64,000 bases of DNA, from contig DATBQE010000083.1 in the NCBI GenBank assembly GCA_036561005.1, positions 16,132 through 80,131 on the forward strand, in the 5' to 3' direction. Every line of letters begins with the position of its first letter. The stretch's first letter is position 1. Both the position numbers and the translations under genes were made by a program. This document shows positions 1 through 9,494 of this stretch, piece after piece. This DNA comes from PKWO01 sp036561005 (lineage in GTDB: Bacteria > Pseudomonadota > Gammaproteobacteria > Burkholderiales > Burkholderiaceae_D). The notes beneath the pieces were generated by a model. It was not told where the DNA came from. It worked only from the letters and a program-made list of their open reading frames with translations, and ran no database searches.

Positions 1-141
1 GATGTGAAATTGCTAAATCTTAACCTGAATGAGGCTGTCGGAACCAAAAGTAATGACTCCGCCTCTTTACTCACCTCCTGCCGAGACGCCGCGATACGCG
101 TTCAAGCCCGCACACGCTTGGCCAGAAAATCAGCGCAGCTC
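1..141. other. left-edge intergenic DNA
   Basis: No gene is supported here. The short open frames lack a convincing ribosome-binding site and do not resemble known proteins. In related betaproteobacteria pyrH follows tsf, so this may be the tsf-pyrH spacer, but pyrH itself would lie outside the window. Confidence 0.4.
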
Positions 142-168
142 AAAAAAACGGGCCTTTCGGCCCGCTTT
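142..168 (-). terminator. intrinsic terminator of tsf
   Basis: Read on the minus strand, an AGCGGGCC-GAAA-GGCCCGTT hairpin (GNRA-like loop) is followed directly by a run of seven T. It starts about 10 bases after the tsf stop codon. This is a textbook Rho-independent terminator. Confidence 0.9.
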
Positions 169-176
169 CTATCTGC

Positions 177-1058
177 TTAGGCCTGCTTGGCCGCAGCAAC
201 TTGGGCGGCAACCTCTGCCGCAAAGTCATCCTGTTTCTTCTCGATGCCTTCGCCGACAACAAACATCGTGAAACCCTTGACCACGGTATTAGTGGCTTTG
301 AGCATTTGCTCGACGGTTTGCTTGTCATTCTTGACGAAAGTCTGGTTCAGCAGGGACACTTCCTTGAGGAACTTCGACACCGAGCCTTCAACCATCTTGC
401 TGACGATATCGGCAGGCTTGCCCGATTCGGCGGCCTTCAGGGAAGCAACCGAACGCTCCTTTTCGATCAGGTCGGCAGGCACCTGGTCGGACGACAGCGA
501 AACCGGCTTCATCGCGGCGATATGCATTGCAACGTCCTTGCCGACTTGCTCATCGGCGCCTTCGAATTCGACGATCACGCCGATGCGTGTACCGTGCAGA
601 TACGAAACCAGTTTGCCGGTCGTTTCGAAACGCTTGAAACGGCGGATCGACATGTTTTCACCGATACGGCCGATCAGGGCAGCGCGTTGGTCTTCAACGG
701 TCTTGCCATTGAGCGGCAAAGCCGACAGGGCAGCCACGTCGGCCGGATTGTGATCGGCAACCAGCTTGGCGCAATCGCGGGCCAGGCCGAGGAATTCGTC
801 GTTCTTGGTCACGAAATCGGTTTCGCAATTGACTTCGATCAATGCGCCCACGCCACCGACGATGTAAGCAGCGACAACGCCTTCTGCGGTAACGCGCGAC
901 GACGCCTTCGATGCCTTGGTTCCCAGCTTGACGCGCAGAAGTTCTTCAGCCTTGACCATATCGCCTTCGGCTTCGGTCAATGCCTTCTTGCATTCCATCA
1001 TGGGCGCGTCAGTCTTCGCGCGCAGTTCACCGACCAATGCTGCTGTAATTGCCGCCAT
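177..1058 (-). CDS. tsf: translation elongation factor Ts
   Basis: EF-Ts is the guanine nucleotide exchange factor that regenerates EF-Tu-GTP in the cytoplasm. The 293-residue protein has the normal bacterial length. It begins with a UBA-like domain carrying the family signature LRAKTDAPMMECKKAL near residues 13-28, followed by the two-part dimerisation core. The ATG is preceded by AGGAG seven bases upstream, which fixes the start. It lies downstream of rpsB on the same strand, the standard order, but an intrinsic terminator lies between the two genes. The call is secure. Confidence 0.98.
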   Translation of the reverse strand: MAAITAALVGELRAKTDAPMMECKKALTEAEGDMVKAEELLRVKLGTKASKASSRVTAEGVVAAYIVGGVGALIEVNCETDFVTKNDEFLGLARDCAKLVADHNPADVAALSALPLNGKTVEDQRAALIGRIGENMSIRRFKRFETTGKLVSYLHGTRIGVIVEFEGADEQVGKDVAMHIAAMKPVSLSSDQVPADLIEKERSVASLKAAESGKPADIVSKMVEGSVSKFLKEVSLLNQTFVKNDKQTVEQMLKATNTVVKGFTMFVVGEGIEKKQDDFAAEVAAQVAAAKQA

Positions 1059-1117
1059 TTCAATCTCCTAACTAAGACGACACCGAATTCGATGTCTGAA
1101 ACAATATAATTTTGCCT

Positions 1118-1148
1118 AAAAAAATGGGGCCACAATCTGTTGCCCCAT
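1118..1148 (-). terminator. intrinsic terminator or attenuator between rpsB and tsf
   Basis: On the minus strand a perfect 7-bp stem, ATGGGGC / GCCCCAT, with an 11-base loop is followed by a run of seven T. It lies about 75 bases after rpsB and about 60 bases before tsf. Partial termination here would let S2 be made in excess of EF-Ts mRNA, or tsf may have its own promoter. Confidence 0.8.
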
Positions 1149-1224
1149 CTCGCTGCCCACTGTGCAACGCTTCAGTGACGGGGGAGAACGCGCCGGGCGA
1201 TCCCTCGTCACGTTCGAATCAAAC

Positions 1225-1974
1225 TCAGGCCTGCTCGCTGACCTCGACGAATTCGTCTGCACCACCCTTGATCGATTCAACCACATCGTTCATGGCGTTG
1301 GCACGGCCTTCAAGGATCGCGTCTGCAACACCGCGGGCATACAGCGTGATGGCCTTCGAGGAGTCATCGTTACCCGGGATCACATAGGTGACACCTTCTG
1401 GCGAGTGATTGGTATCAACCACGCCGATAACCGGGATACCGAGCTTGGCTGCTTCGGTGATCGCGCCCTTGTGGTAGCCGACGTCGACGACGAAAATTGC
1501 GTCAGGCACGCCGCCCATGTCCTTGATGCCGCCGATGGACTTTTGCAGCTTGATCATCTCGCGCTGGAACATCAGGGCTTCTTTTTTGCTCAGCTTGTCG
1601 ACCGAACCGTCTTCGATTGCGGCTTCCATGTCCTTCAGGCGCTTGATCGAGGTCTTGATGGTCTTGAAGTTGGTCAGCATACCGCCGAGCCAGCGTTGGT
1701 CGACGAAAGGCATGCCGCAACGTGCTGCTTCAGCGGCCATGATTTCACGCGCCTGGCGCTTGGTGCCGACCATCAGGATGGTGCCGCGGTTGGACGACAA
1801 TTGACGGATATACTTCATCGCGTCCTGGTACATGGCCAGCGTCTTTTCCAGGTTGACGATATGGATCTTGTTGCGGTGACCGAAGATGAACGGCGCCATC
1901 TTTGGGTTCCAGAAACGGGTTTGGTGACCGAAATGGACACCGGCTTCCAGCATTTCACGCATAGTAACGGACAT
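1225..1974 (-). CDS. rpsB: 30S ribosomal protein S2
   Basis: S2 is a late-assembling protein of the small ribosomal subunit. The 249-residue product starts with the conserved stretch MREMLEAGVHFGHQTRFWNP and has the usual length. The ATG has GGAGAA nine to ten bases upstream. S2 represses its own operon through the 5' leader in enteric bacteria, and a long untranslated region upstream is compatible with that, though I could not identify a specific S2-binding structure. The call is secure. Confidence 0.98.
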   Translation of the reverse strand: MSVTMREMLEAGVHFGHQTRFWNPKMAPFIFGHRNKIHIVNLEKTLAMYQDAMKYIRQLSSNRGTILMVGTKRQAREIMAAEAARCGMPFVDQRWLGGMLTNFKTIKTSIKRLKDMEAAIEDGSVDKLSKKEALMFQREMIKLQKSIGGIKDMGGVPDAIFVVDVGYHKGAITEAAKLGIPVIGVVDTNHSPEGVTYVIPGNDDSSKAITLYARGVADAILEGRANAMNDVVESIKGGADEFVEVSEQA

Positions 1975-2477
1975 ACTAATTCTCCAGGGTTGGGTCTGGA
2001 ATTCTCTCAGTGACCCGGCACACCCGCTTCAGGCGGGGAAAACGGCTCGGGCACCCTTGTTGAGGGAATTCGCGATTTAAAAAACAACTTAACAATCAAT
2101 GCACCTCGAAATCGACGCGCAAATCAGCCGGGAAGGACAGAGAAAAACAGAGTCAATTCAAGCTAACCAAAGATTCTACTCCAAAACACCCCCTTTCATC
2201 AAGTACAACCCCTCTCAGGTAGTGCAAGGACGGACAAATATCGGCCTGATCCAGGCCAAGCTCTTGCATGAAATGGCCAGTTTGACAACTCGGACTTGTC
2301 GAAATCTGGATTCTGCCCAATCCGGGGGGAAGTCATGCCATGGGCCAAACCATGGCCATCTTGCATCGAATGCTTGCAGCAGGTTAAGCATCTCGGGCGA
2401 ATCCCACCTGCCTCGACTATAATTCGCTATTGATACTTCTTGGGCGGCGCGTCGAAAGCGCAGCCAGATTGGCCTTT
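1975..2477. other. divergent intergenic region between rpsB and map
   Basis: About 500 bases contain no supportable gene. The region must hold the rpsB leader and promoter on the minus strand and the map promoter on the plus strand. A perfect TATAAT lies at 2418-2423, 60 bases before the map ATG, but no good -35 box is spaced 16-18 bases upstream. The part next to rpsB is AT-rich (around 2075-2100). Confidence 0.5.
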
Positions 2478-3311
2478 ATGTCTTCCATCACCATTAAAAC
2501 TCCTGACGACATCGCCGGCATGCGCATTGCCGGAAGACTGGCCTCTGAGGTCCTCGATTACATTACGCCCTATGTCAAGGTTGGCGTCACAACCGGCGAA
2601 CTGGACCGTCTGTGCCACGAGTACATGGTCAATGTCCAACATACCATCCCCGCGCCGCTGAACTATTGCCCGCCCGGCTACACGCCCTACCCCAAGGCAA
2701 TCTGCACCTCGGTCAACGACGTGATTTGCCACGGCATTCCCGGCGACAAGGTGCTGAAAAATGGCGACGTGGTCAACCTCGATATTACCGTCATCAAGGA
2801 TGGTTACCATGGCGACACGAGCCGCATGTTCTTCATCGGCGAACCTTCCATACTTGCACGGCGCCTGACCGATATCACTTACGAATGCATGTGGCTTGGT
2901 ATTTCGAAAATCAAGCCCGGCGCATTTCTCGGCGATATCGGCCACGTGATCCAGCAGCATGCCGAAAAAGCCGGCTACAGTGTGGTGCGCGAATTTTGCG
3001 GCCATGGTATCGGCAAAGTGTTTCATGAAGAACCGCAGGTCTTGCACTACGGCCGACCCGGTACGCTGACCAAGCTGGTTGCAGGCATGATCTTTACGGT
3101 TGAACCGATGATCAACGCCGGCCGGCGCGATATCAAGGAAATGAGCGACGGGTGGACCATCAAGACCAAGGATCGCAGCCTATCGGCACAGTGGGAGCAT
3201 ACCGTGCTGGTGACCGAAACAGGTTACGAAGTGCTGACCGTTTCAACCGGCGCGCCGCCGCCGCCTGCCTTCATCGGGAAATCCGAAACGCCGCAGGCAG
3301 TCCATGCCTGA
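2478..3311 (+). CDS. map: type I methionine aminopeptidase
   Basis: Removes the initiator methionine from nascent proteins with small second residues. The 277-residue protein shows the five metal ligands of the family in order: Asp in NLDITV, Asp in GDTSR, His in CGHGIG, Glu in TVEPM and Glu in WEHTV. I place the start at the internal ATG giving MSSITIKTPDD, because the 16 residues upstream of it do not resemble the family. The gene overlaps glnD by 8 bases, so the two are probably translationally coupled. The C-terminus extends slightly past the catalytic fold. Confidence 0.96.
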   Translation: MSSITIKTPDDIAGMRIAGRLASEVLDYITPYVKVGVTTGELDRLCHEYMVNVQHTIPAPLNYCPPGYTPYPKAICTSVNDVICHGIPGDKVLKNGDVVNLDITVIKDGYHGDTSRMFFIGEPSILARRLTDITYECMWLGISKIKPGAFLGDIGHVIQQHAEKAGYSVVREFCGHGIGKVFHEEPQVLHYGRPGTLTKLVAGMIFTVEPMINAGRRDIKEMSDGWTIKTKDRSLSAQWEHTVLVTETGYEVLTVSTGAPPPPAFIGKSETPQAVHA

Positions 3312-5889
3312 GCGTGCCAAGGCGCACATGAAATGGAATCCGAAGCTGGCGCCGACGATCAAGGGGAAACTGAAGGCGGAACGTCAGGCGGTCATTGAGC
3401 AATTTCAGGCCGGCGGCAAACCCGAAAAACTATTGACGGACCTGCGCCGCAGTGTCGACGCCAACCTGACTGAAGTCTGGCAGGCCTTCGACCTGCCACC
3501 CGGTGCCGCCCTGGTGGCGGTGGGCGGTTATGGCCGCGGCGAGCTCTTCCCCTATTCGGACGTCGATGTGCTGATCCTGCTGGAGTCGGCACCGGATGTG
3601 GAACTGCAGGGCAAGCTGGAAGAACTGGTTCGATTTTTTTGGGACATCGGGCTCGAAATCGGCCATAGCATCCGTACCATCGAAGAATGCCTGACGGAAT
3701 CGGCGTCGGATATCACCGTGCAAACCAGCCTGCTGGAAGCGCGGCGTGTGACAGGTAGCCGCAAGCTGTTCCAATTCCTTCAGGACCGTTGTCGCGCCGC
3801 AATGGACCCGCAAGCCTTTTTCCAGGCCAAGACGCTGGAAATGCGTCAACGGCACGTCAAATACGAAGACACCCCATACAGCCTCGAGCCAAACTGCAAG
3901 GAAAGCCCTGGCGGCTTGCGCGATCTGCAGGTGATTCTCTGGGTTGCGCAGGCCGCCGGGCTGGGCGACTCTTGGCGCAAACTGGCTGAACGCGGCTTGA
4001 TCACCGCGACCGAAGCGCGGCAATTGATGCAAAAGGAACGCGCCTTCAAGGACATTCGCATTCGCCTGCACATCCACGCCAAACGGCGAGAAGACCGGCT
4101 TGTATTTGACGTGCAGACGGCTGTCGCGGAAACCTTCGGCTTCAAAACCACCGAGACGCGGCGCGCCAGTGAATATCTGATGCAGCGTTATTATTGGGCT
4201 GCCAAGGTCGTGACGCAGTTGAATACAATTCTGCTGCAAAACATCGGCGCGCAACTCTTCCCCGTGCGTGCAGCGCCGCAAGCCATCACGTCCGATTTCA
4301 ACGAACTCAACGGCTTGATCGATATTGCGCAGGACGACACCTTTGCGGCGCAGCCGCGCACCATGCTGGAGGTATTCCTGTTGCTGGCCCTGCATCCAGA
4401 ATTGAAAGGCATGACGGCACGCACCATGCGCGCGCTGTGGCACGCCCGGGTGAAGATCGATGCGGCTTTCCGCAAATCGCCGGAAAACCGCGGACTGTTC
4501 CTGAAAATATTGCAGGCCCCGCAAGGCGTAACACATGCATTGCGCTCCATGAACCAGAGCGGCGTGCTGGGCCGTTATCTGCCGAGTTTTCGCCGTATCA
4601 CCGGCCAGATGCAACACGATTTGTTCCACGTCTACACCGTGGACCAGCACATCCTGATGGTGGTGCGCAACGTGCGCCGGTTCACCATGCCTGAGCATGC
4701 GCATGAATACTCCTACTGCAGCCAGTTGATCGCCAATTTTGCCCAGCCGTGGCTGATCTACATTGCCGCGCTGTTCCACGACATCGCCAAGGGGCGCGGC
4801 GGCGATCATTCCGAGCTCGGCATGGTCGATGCCCGCCATTTCTGCAAGGATCATGGTCTGTCAAAGGACGATACAGACCTGGTGGTTTTCCTTGTGCAAC
4901 ACCATTTGACGATGTCGCAACTGGCGCAAAAGCAGGACTTGTCCGATTCGCACGTCATCACATCGTTTGCCGAACTCGTGCGTGACGAACGGCGCCTGAC
5001 GGCCCTTTATCTGCTGACGGTGGCCGACATCCGCGGCACCAGCCCCAAGGTGTGGAATGCCTGGAAAGGCAAGTTGCTCGAGGACCTGTACCGCATGACC
5101 TTGCGCGTGCTCGGCGGCGAAAGCAATACCGATGACCATGAACTGGTCAATCGGAAGGAAGAAGCACTGAAAACGCTGCGACTCTACAGCATCGACAATG
5201 ACGCCCATGAGCGCCTGTGGAAGGAGCTCGATGTCAGCTATTTCCTGCGCCACGACGCCGCCGACATTGCCTGGCAGACGCGCGCACTGTACGACAAGGT
5301 TGACAGCGAAACGCCGGTCGTAAAATGCCGTCTGGCGGCGATCGGCGAAGGCTTGCAGGTTGCGGTATATGTGAAAGACCAGCCCGATCTGTTCGCCCGT
5401 ATCTGCAGCTATTTTGATCGCAAGAATTTCAGCATTCTCGACGCCAAGATCCACACTACACGGCACGGTTATGCCCTCGACACGTTTCTCGTCACCGAAG
5501 CGATGTTCGCCAAGAATTATCGCGACATCATGAGCCTGGTGGAACACGAACTTGCGGAATGGCTGAAGTCGGGCGACGCCCTGCCGCTGCCTTCGAAGGG
5601 TCGCCTGTCGCGTCTGTCGCGCAGTTTCCCGATTGCGCCGACCGTCGACCTGCGTCCAGACGAGCGTGGCCAATACTACCTGCTATCGGTTTCGGCCAGC
5701 GACCGCAACGGCCTGCTCTATTCCATCGCCAATATTCTGACCAAATACAAAGTCAACCTGCACACCGCCAAGGTCATGACTTTGGGCGAGCGGGTTGAAG
5801 ACGTATTTCTGGTCGACGGGCCGGTTCTCAATAATGCGCGCAGCCAGATACAATTAGAGACTGAAATCCTGGAAGCCCTGCAAGTTTAA
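3304..5889 (+). CDS. glnD: bifunctional uridylyltransferase/uridylyl-removing enzyme GlnD
   Basis: GlnD senses glutamine and modifies PII proteins by adding or removing UMP, so it controls nitrogen assimilation. The 861-residue protein has the full layout: a nucleotidyltransferase domain with GGYGRGELFPYSDVDV near residue 77, a linker domain, an HD hydrolase domain with HDIAKGRGGDHSELG near 495, and two C-terminal ACT domains from about 690 and 795. The first ATG lies inside the end of map; a second in-frame ATG is 8 codons later and could be used instead. No catalytic residue appears lost. Confidence 0.97.
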   Translation: MPERAKAHMKWNPKLAPTIKGKLKAERQAVIEQFQAGGKPEKLLTDLRRSVDANLTEVWQAFDLPPGAALVAVGGYGRGELFPYSDVDVLILLESAPDVELQGKLEELVRFFWDIGLEIGHSIRTIEECLTESASDITVQTSLLEARRVTGSRKLFQFLQDRCRAAMDPQAFFQAKTLEMRQRHVKYEDTPYSLEPNCKESPGGLRDLQVILWVAQAAGLGDSWRKLAERGLITATEARQLMQKERAFKDIRIRLHIHAKRREDRLVFDVQTAVAETFGFKTTETRRASEYLMQRYYWAAKVVTQLNTILLQNIGAQLFPVRAAPQAITSDFNELNGLIDIAQDDTFAAQPRTMLEVFLLLALHPELKGMTARTMRALWHARVKIDAAFRKSPENRGLFLKILQAPQGVTHALRSMNQSGVLGRYLPSFRRITGQMQHDLFHVYTVDQHILMVVRNVRRFTMPEHAHEYSYCSQLIANFAQPWLIYIAALFHDIAKGRGGDHSELGMVDARHFCKDHGLSKDDTDLVVFLVQHHLTMSQLAQKQDLSDSHVITSFAELVRDERRLTALYLLTVADIRGTSPKVWNAWKGKLLEDLYRMTLRVLGGESNTDDHELVNRKEEALKTLRLYSIDNDAHERLWKELDVSYFLRHDAADIAWQTRALYDKVDSETPVVKCRLAAIGEGLQVAVYVKDQPDLFARICSYFDRKNFSILDAKIHTTRHGYALDTFLVTEAMFAKNYRDIMSLVEHELAEWLKSGDALPLPSKGRLSRLSRSFPIAPTVDLRPDERGQYYLLSVSASDRNGLLYSIANILTKYKVNLHTAKVMTLGERVEDVFLVDGPVLNNARSQIQLETEILEALQV

Positions 5890-5899
5890 AATTCATACC

Positions 5900-6649
5900 A
5901 TGTCCAATGAACCGCTACGTCTGTCGAAACGCATGTCCGAACTGGGCCTTTGCTCGCGCCGCGAGGCCGACGAATGGATCGCGCGCGGCTGGGTCCGTGT
6001 CGACGGCCAGGTCGTCTCCGAACTCGGCAGCAAAGTATTGCCGCATCAACGCGTTACCGTCGAACGCCAGGCCAGCGCCGAACAAGCCAGGCGCGTCACG
6101 ATCCTGATCAACAAACCGCTGGGCTACGTCAGCGGCCAAGCCGAAGACGGCTACCAGCCTGCCGTAGTGTTGATCAAACCGGAAAACCGTTGGGAAGAAG
6201 ACCGCTCGCCGATCAAATTCCATGGCAGCCAGTTGCGCAGCCTGGTACCGGCCGGCCGGCTCGACATCGATTCAGTCGGATTGCTGGTGCTGACGCAGGA
6301 TGGCCGCGTCGCGAAACAATTGATCGGTGAAGATTCGAATGTGGAAAAGGAATATCTGGTGCGGGTGAAATATACGCGCCCCGGCCCGTTCCCCGACAAT
6401 GAACTGAAGCGCCTGAATTTCGGCCTCGCACTCGACGGCAAAGCGTTGCTGCCGGCCAAAGTCGAATGGCAGAACGAAGACCAATTGCGCTTCGTGCTGC
6501 GCGAAGGCAAGAAGCGCCAGATCCGCCGCATGTGCGAAGCCGTCGGGCTTAAGGTTATAGGATTGAAACGCATACGGATCGGCAAGGTGTTGCTTGGCAA
6601 TCTGCCGGAAGGCAAATGGCGCTATATTGCTGCCGACGAGCAGTTCTAG
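5900..6649 (+). CDS. RluF/RsuA-family 23S rRNA pseudouridine synthase
   Basis: Isomerises a uridine in rRNA to pseudouridine. The 249-residue protein has an N-terminal S4 RNA-binding domain (RLSKRMSELGLCSRREADEW) and then a catalytic domain with the motif GRLDIDSVGLLVLTQDG, whose first Asp is the expected catalytic residue. The C-terminal KKRQIRRMCEAVGL stretch is typical of this family. The order of motifs and the length resemble RluF more than RsuA or RluB, but the exact target uridine cannot be read from sequence. It lies 10 bases after glnD, probably in the same transcript. Confidence 0.85.
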   Translation: MSNEPLRLSKRMSELGLCSRREADEWIARGWVRVDGQVVSELGSKVLPHQRVTVERQASAEQARRVTILINKPLGYVSGQAEDGYQPAVVLIKPENRWEEDRSPIKFHGSQLRSLVPAGRLDIDSVGLLVLTQDGRVAKQLIGEDSNVEKEYLVRVKYTRPGPFPDNELKRLNFGLALDGKALLPAKVEWQNEDQLRFVLREGKKRQIRRMCEAVGLKVIGLKRIRIGKVLLGNLPEGKWRYIAADEQF

Positions 6650-6689
6650 GCATGGCGTGATCGCCACGCGAAATAACAAGGGGAACGGC

Positions 6690-9494
6690 TTGAAAATAGC
6701 GAGAATTTCGGCAATCTGTCTGGCTCTGTGCGCGATCCTCACAGCTTGCGGCGGCGCCGCCGACGGCAGCGGCAAGGTAGACGCCTATCAGCACGCCGTG
6801 CCGCATGCCAAGACCACCAGCACAGATTCGGTCGCGACCTACGGTACGGTCGTGCAGCAACTCTATATCGCCTACTTCGGCAGACCGGCGGATTCCGGCG
6901 GACTCACCAATTTTTCTGCGGCATTGCAGGCCGCTGGTGCGCCGGCCGATATCGGCAACCTGTCTGTGGCCTATACGTCCAATCCAACACTCAAAGCACT
7001 CATTGACAGTTTCGGCACCAGTGCCGAATCGCAAACCTTGTATGGCAGCGGCACAACGTCATCTTTCGTGACCGCCATTTTCCAGAATGTGCTCGGGCGT
7101 GCACCGGCCTCCAGTGGCCTGGCGTTCTGGGTCACTGCAATCGACAGCGGCAACCTGACCAAGGCCGATGCTGCGCTGGCAATCATGGCCGGCGCAGAGG
7201 CCAACACCACCACGCAGGGGCGCCTCGATGCAGCCTTGATCGCCAATCGCATCACAATCGCAGAAAACTTCACTTCGACGATATCGACCAGCGCCTATGT
7301 CGGCCCGGCTGCGGCGGCCGACGCTCGCACCATGCTGGGCACCGTCACCAGCACAACAGACCCGGCTGCGTTCCAGGCCACGATCGCCAGCACCATCGGC
7401 ATCATCGCGAATCAGGCCATATTCGAGGGCATGGCGCTGCATGGCGGCGAATCGACGCTGGTTTTCAACATACCGTATGGCGGCGGCACGCTGGTGACCG
7501 GCACCAACTACATTTACTCGAACTCGACCGGCACACTGACTGCTTCGCCGGCCACCGGCCCGCAGGTGGAAACTCCGGTCTATACATCGCTCGATGTCAA
7601 CCTGAGCGTGCCGGCAAGCTCGCCGACGCGCGTCCTGCTCAATGGAAAAATCAATCTGCTGGCGGCGCAGGCGCCGCGGCGCATCACTTACATCGGCAAC
7701 GCCATCCACGTCGATTATCTCGCAGACGACGGGCAAACCGCCTTGACCTCTTCCCTGTTCTACAACTACGTCTCGACCAGCTTGAGCGGCCTGATGGATA
7801 ATTCACCGGAACAGGTGCTGGCCAACGTGCCGATCAAGGACTGGATCAACTTCAACAATTTTTCGGCCAACGCCCAATGGCAGGCCGGCGCGGCCTATGT
7901 CGTCAAGCAAGGCAACCGCGCCAGCGACACCTACATCGTCAACGATTGCAACAATGTTGCCAATCCGGTCTACACCAAGAGTACGACACCGACTCCATGC
8001 AAGACCGCCACGACGCTGGACAATTTTTTCCCTGTCAGCCTGATCGGGAGTTATCCGAATTACCCGTACGAGACCGATTTCGCCGGCGACGGAACAATAA
8101 CGACCGTGCAAGGCATGCGGATGTGGATTGCGAATGCACCATTGCCACTCGAACAAAGCCCGGTGCTGGCCTATCGCACTTATTTTGAAATGGGGGGCAA
8201 CGTCTATCTCGGCATGCTGGAGAAGAACGGCGCGCCTTATAATTATTCCCAGTCCGACGGCTCGGTTGTCAATTATCTGGTCACGTTCAACCAGGCAGCC
8301 GTCGCCAGTGTTCAGGCCGGCATTATCACCGGCACAGTCGTCCCCGGCACCCAGGTGGGTACTGGCGGTACCGTGTTCACAACTGACTTGTTCGGTATCG
8401 GAGGCCAGGGTGTCAACGGCTCGCTGGCGCCAGCCGACTTACGCACGCATTACAACATTCCAGCCAATCTTGACGGCGCCGGTCAAAAAATTGTGATCAT
8501 CGACCCGCCAGGCACCGGCAACGTCCTTGCCGACTTGAACGCGTTCAGCAAGTTCTACAAACTGCCCCAATGCAACACCAACAATCCGTGCTTCCAACAT
8601 ATCGATTTGTCGAATGGCGCCACGCCGAGCGCCAACAACGACGCGGGCCGAGAAATCGAACTCGATACGCAAATGGCGCACGGCATCGCACCGAAGGCGA
8701 CCATTGTGCTGCTGACTGCTGCCAGCAACTCCTTCTCCGATCTCAATGCCGCCATGAATTATGCCGGCACAATACAGGGCGCTACGGTGGTGTCGCTCAG
8801 TATCGGCGGCAATGCCGGCGTTTCGACGCAAAAGACCGAAGACGCCAACCTGGCTCAAATTCAGTCCCTCGGCGGCCCCGTTTATTTTGCCAGCAGCGGC
8901 GATAGCGGCTACCTCGCCACCGCACAGTATCCGGCCGCCTCACCTTACGTAACCGCAGTCGGTGGCACCCGCATCAATTCCGTGCCCTGGAGTTCGAGCG
9001 CCAGCGAAACCGCCTGGCAGTATTCCAGCGGCGGCCCAAGCGCCTACTTCGCCATGCCCTCTTGGCAAACAGCACTGCTTAGTGCGGCGAGTATCAGCGG
9101 CAACAACAACATGCGTGCCATTCCCGACGTGGCCGCCGTGGCTGACCCGCAGCACAGTGCTGTCGGTACCTATTATAAAAACTCGTGGTCCATGGCCGGC
9201 GGCACCAGCGTATCGGCACCGATATGGGCGGGCATCGGGGCACTGTTTGGCCAATACCTGACAGCCAAAGGCCAATCCTTATCCTCGCTGACCAGCACAT
9301 TGCCGGGCGGTTTCAACGGCATGCTGTATCAGGCAAAGCTGACGCAAGGGAGCCCCGGCGGATTCTACGATGTTATTTCGGGCTCGAATAATTTGACGAC
9401 AAATGCGTGCGCGATCTGTGATGCGGGCACTGGTTACGACAGCGTTACGGGCCTGGGCGCGCCGAATGTCACCGCCTTGTTTTCGAACTTTTAG
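6690..9494 (+). CDS. DUF4214 lipoprotein with S53 (sedolisin) protease domain, copy 1
   Basis: Predicted exported lipoprotein serine-carboxyl peptidase of 934 residues. I place the start at TTG 6690, just after an AAGGGG ribosome-binding site; this gives a signal peptide ending in the lipobox LTAC with Cys20. A DUF4214 module follows (QQLYIAYFGRPADSGGLTNF, then a second NVLGRAPASSGLAFW unit). A middle region of about 300 residues is not recognised. The C-terminal 350 residues are an S53 domain: Glu655 and Asp659 in REIELDTQ, oxyanion Asp738 in SSGDSGY, Ser840 in GGTSVSAP, and the terminal calcium-site motif GYDSVTGLGAPN. All catalytic residues are present. It is a tandem paralogue of the next gene. 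Confidence 0.88.
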   Translation: MKIARISAICLALCAILTACGGAADGSGKVDAYQHAVPHAKTTSTDSVATYGTVVQQLYIAYFGRPADSGGLTNFSAALQAAGAPADIGNLSVAYTSNPTLKALIDSFGTSAESQTLYGSGTTSSFVTAIFQNVLGRAPASSGLAFWVTAIDSGNLTKADAALAIMAGAEANTTTQGRLDAALIANRITIAENFTSTISTSAYVGPAAAADARTMLGTVTSTTDPAAFQATIASTIGIIANQAIFEGMALHGGESTLVFNIPYGGGTLVTGTNYIYSNSTGTLTASPATGPQVETPVYTSLDVNLSVPASSPTRVLLNGKINLLAAQAPRRITYIGNAIHVDYLADDGQTALTSSLFYNYVSTSLSGLMDNSPEQVLANVPIKDWINFNNFSANAQWQAGAAYVVKQGNRASDTYIVNDCNNVANPVYTKSTTPTPCKTATTLDNFFPVSLIGSYPNYPYETDFAGDGTITTVQGMRMWIANAPLPLEQSPVLAYRTYFEMGGNVYLGMLEKNGAPYNYSQSDGSVVNYLVTFNQAAVASVQAGIITGTVVPGTQVGTGGTVFTTDLFGIGGQGVNGSLAPADLRTHYNIPANLDGAGQKIVIIDPPGTGNVLADLNAFSKFYKLPQCNTNNPCFQHIDLSNGATPSANNDAGREIELDTQMAHGIAPKATIVLLTAASNSFSDLNAAMNYAGTIQGATVVSLSIGGNAGVSTQKTEDANLAQIQSLGGPVYFASSGDSGYLATAQYPAASPYVTAVGGTRINSVPWSSSASETAWQYSSGGPSAYFAMPSWQTALLSAASISGNNNMRAIPDVAAVADPQHSAVGTYYKNSWSMAGGTSVSAPIWAGIGALFGQYLTAKGQSLSSLTSTLPGGFNGMLYQAKLTQGSPGGFYDVISGSNNLTTNACAICDAGTGYDSVTGLGAPNVTALFSNF

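Noticed and set aside
201..1109. Open frame of 302 codons antisense to tsf
   Set aside because: It mirrors a highly conserved gene, lacks a ribosome-binding site and has no recognisable protein motif; long antisense frames are common in GC-rich coding DNA.
6594..6689. Longer N-terminus for S53 lipoprotein copy 1
   Set aside because: The extra 32 residues overlap the pseudouridine synthase gene and would bury the lipoprotein signal peptide; TTG 6690 with AAGGGG fits better.
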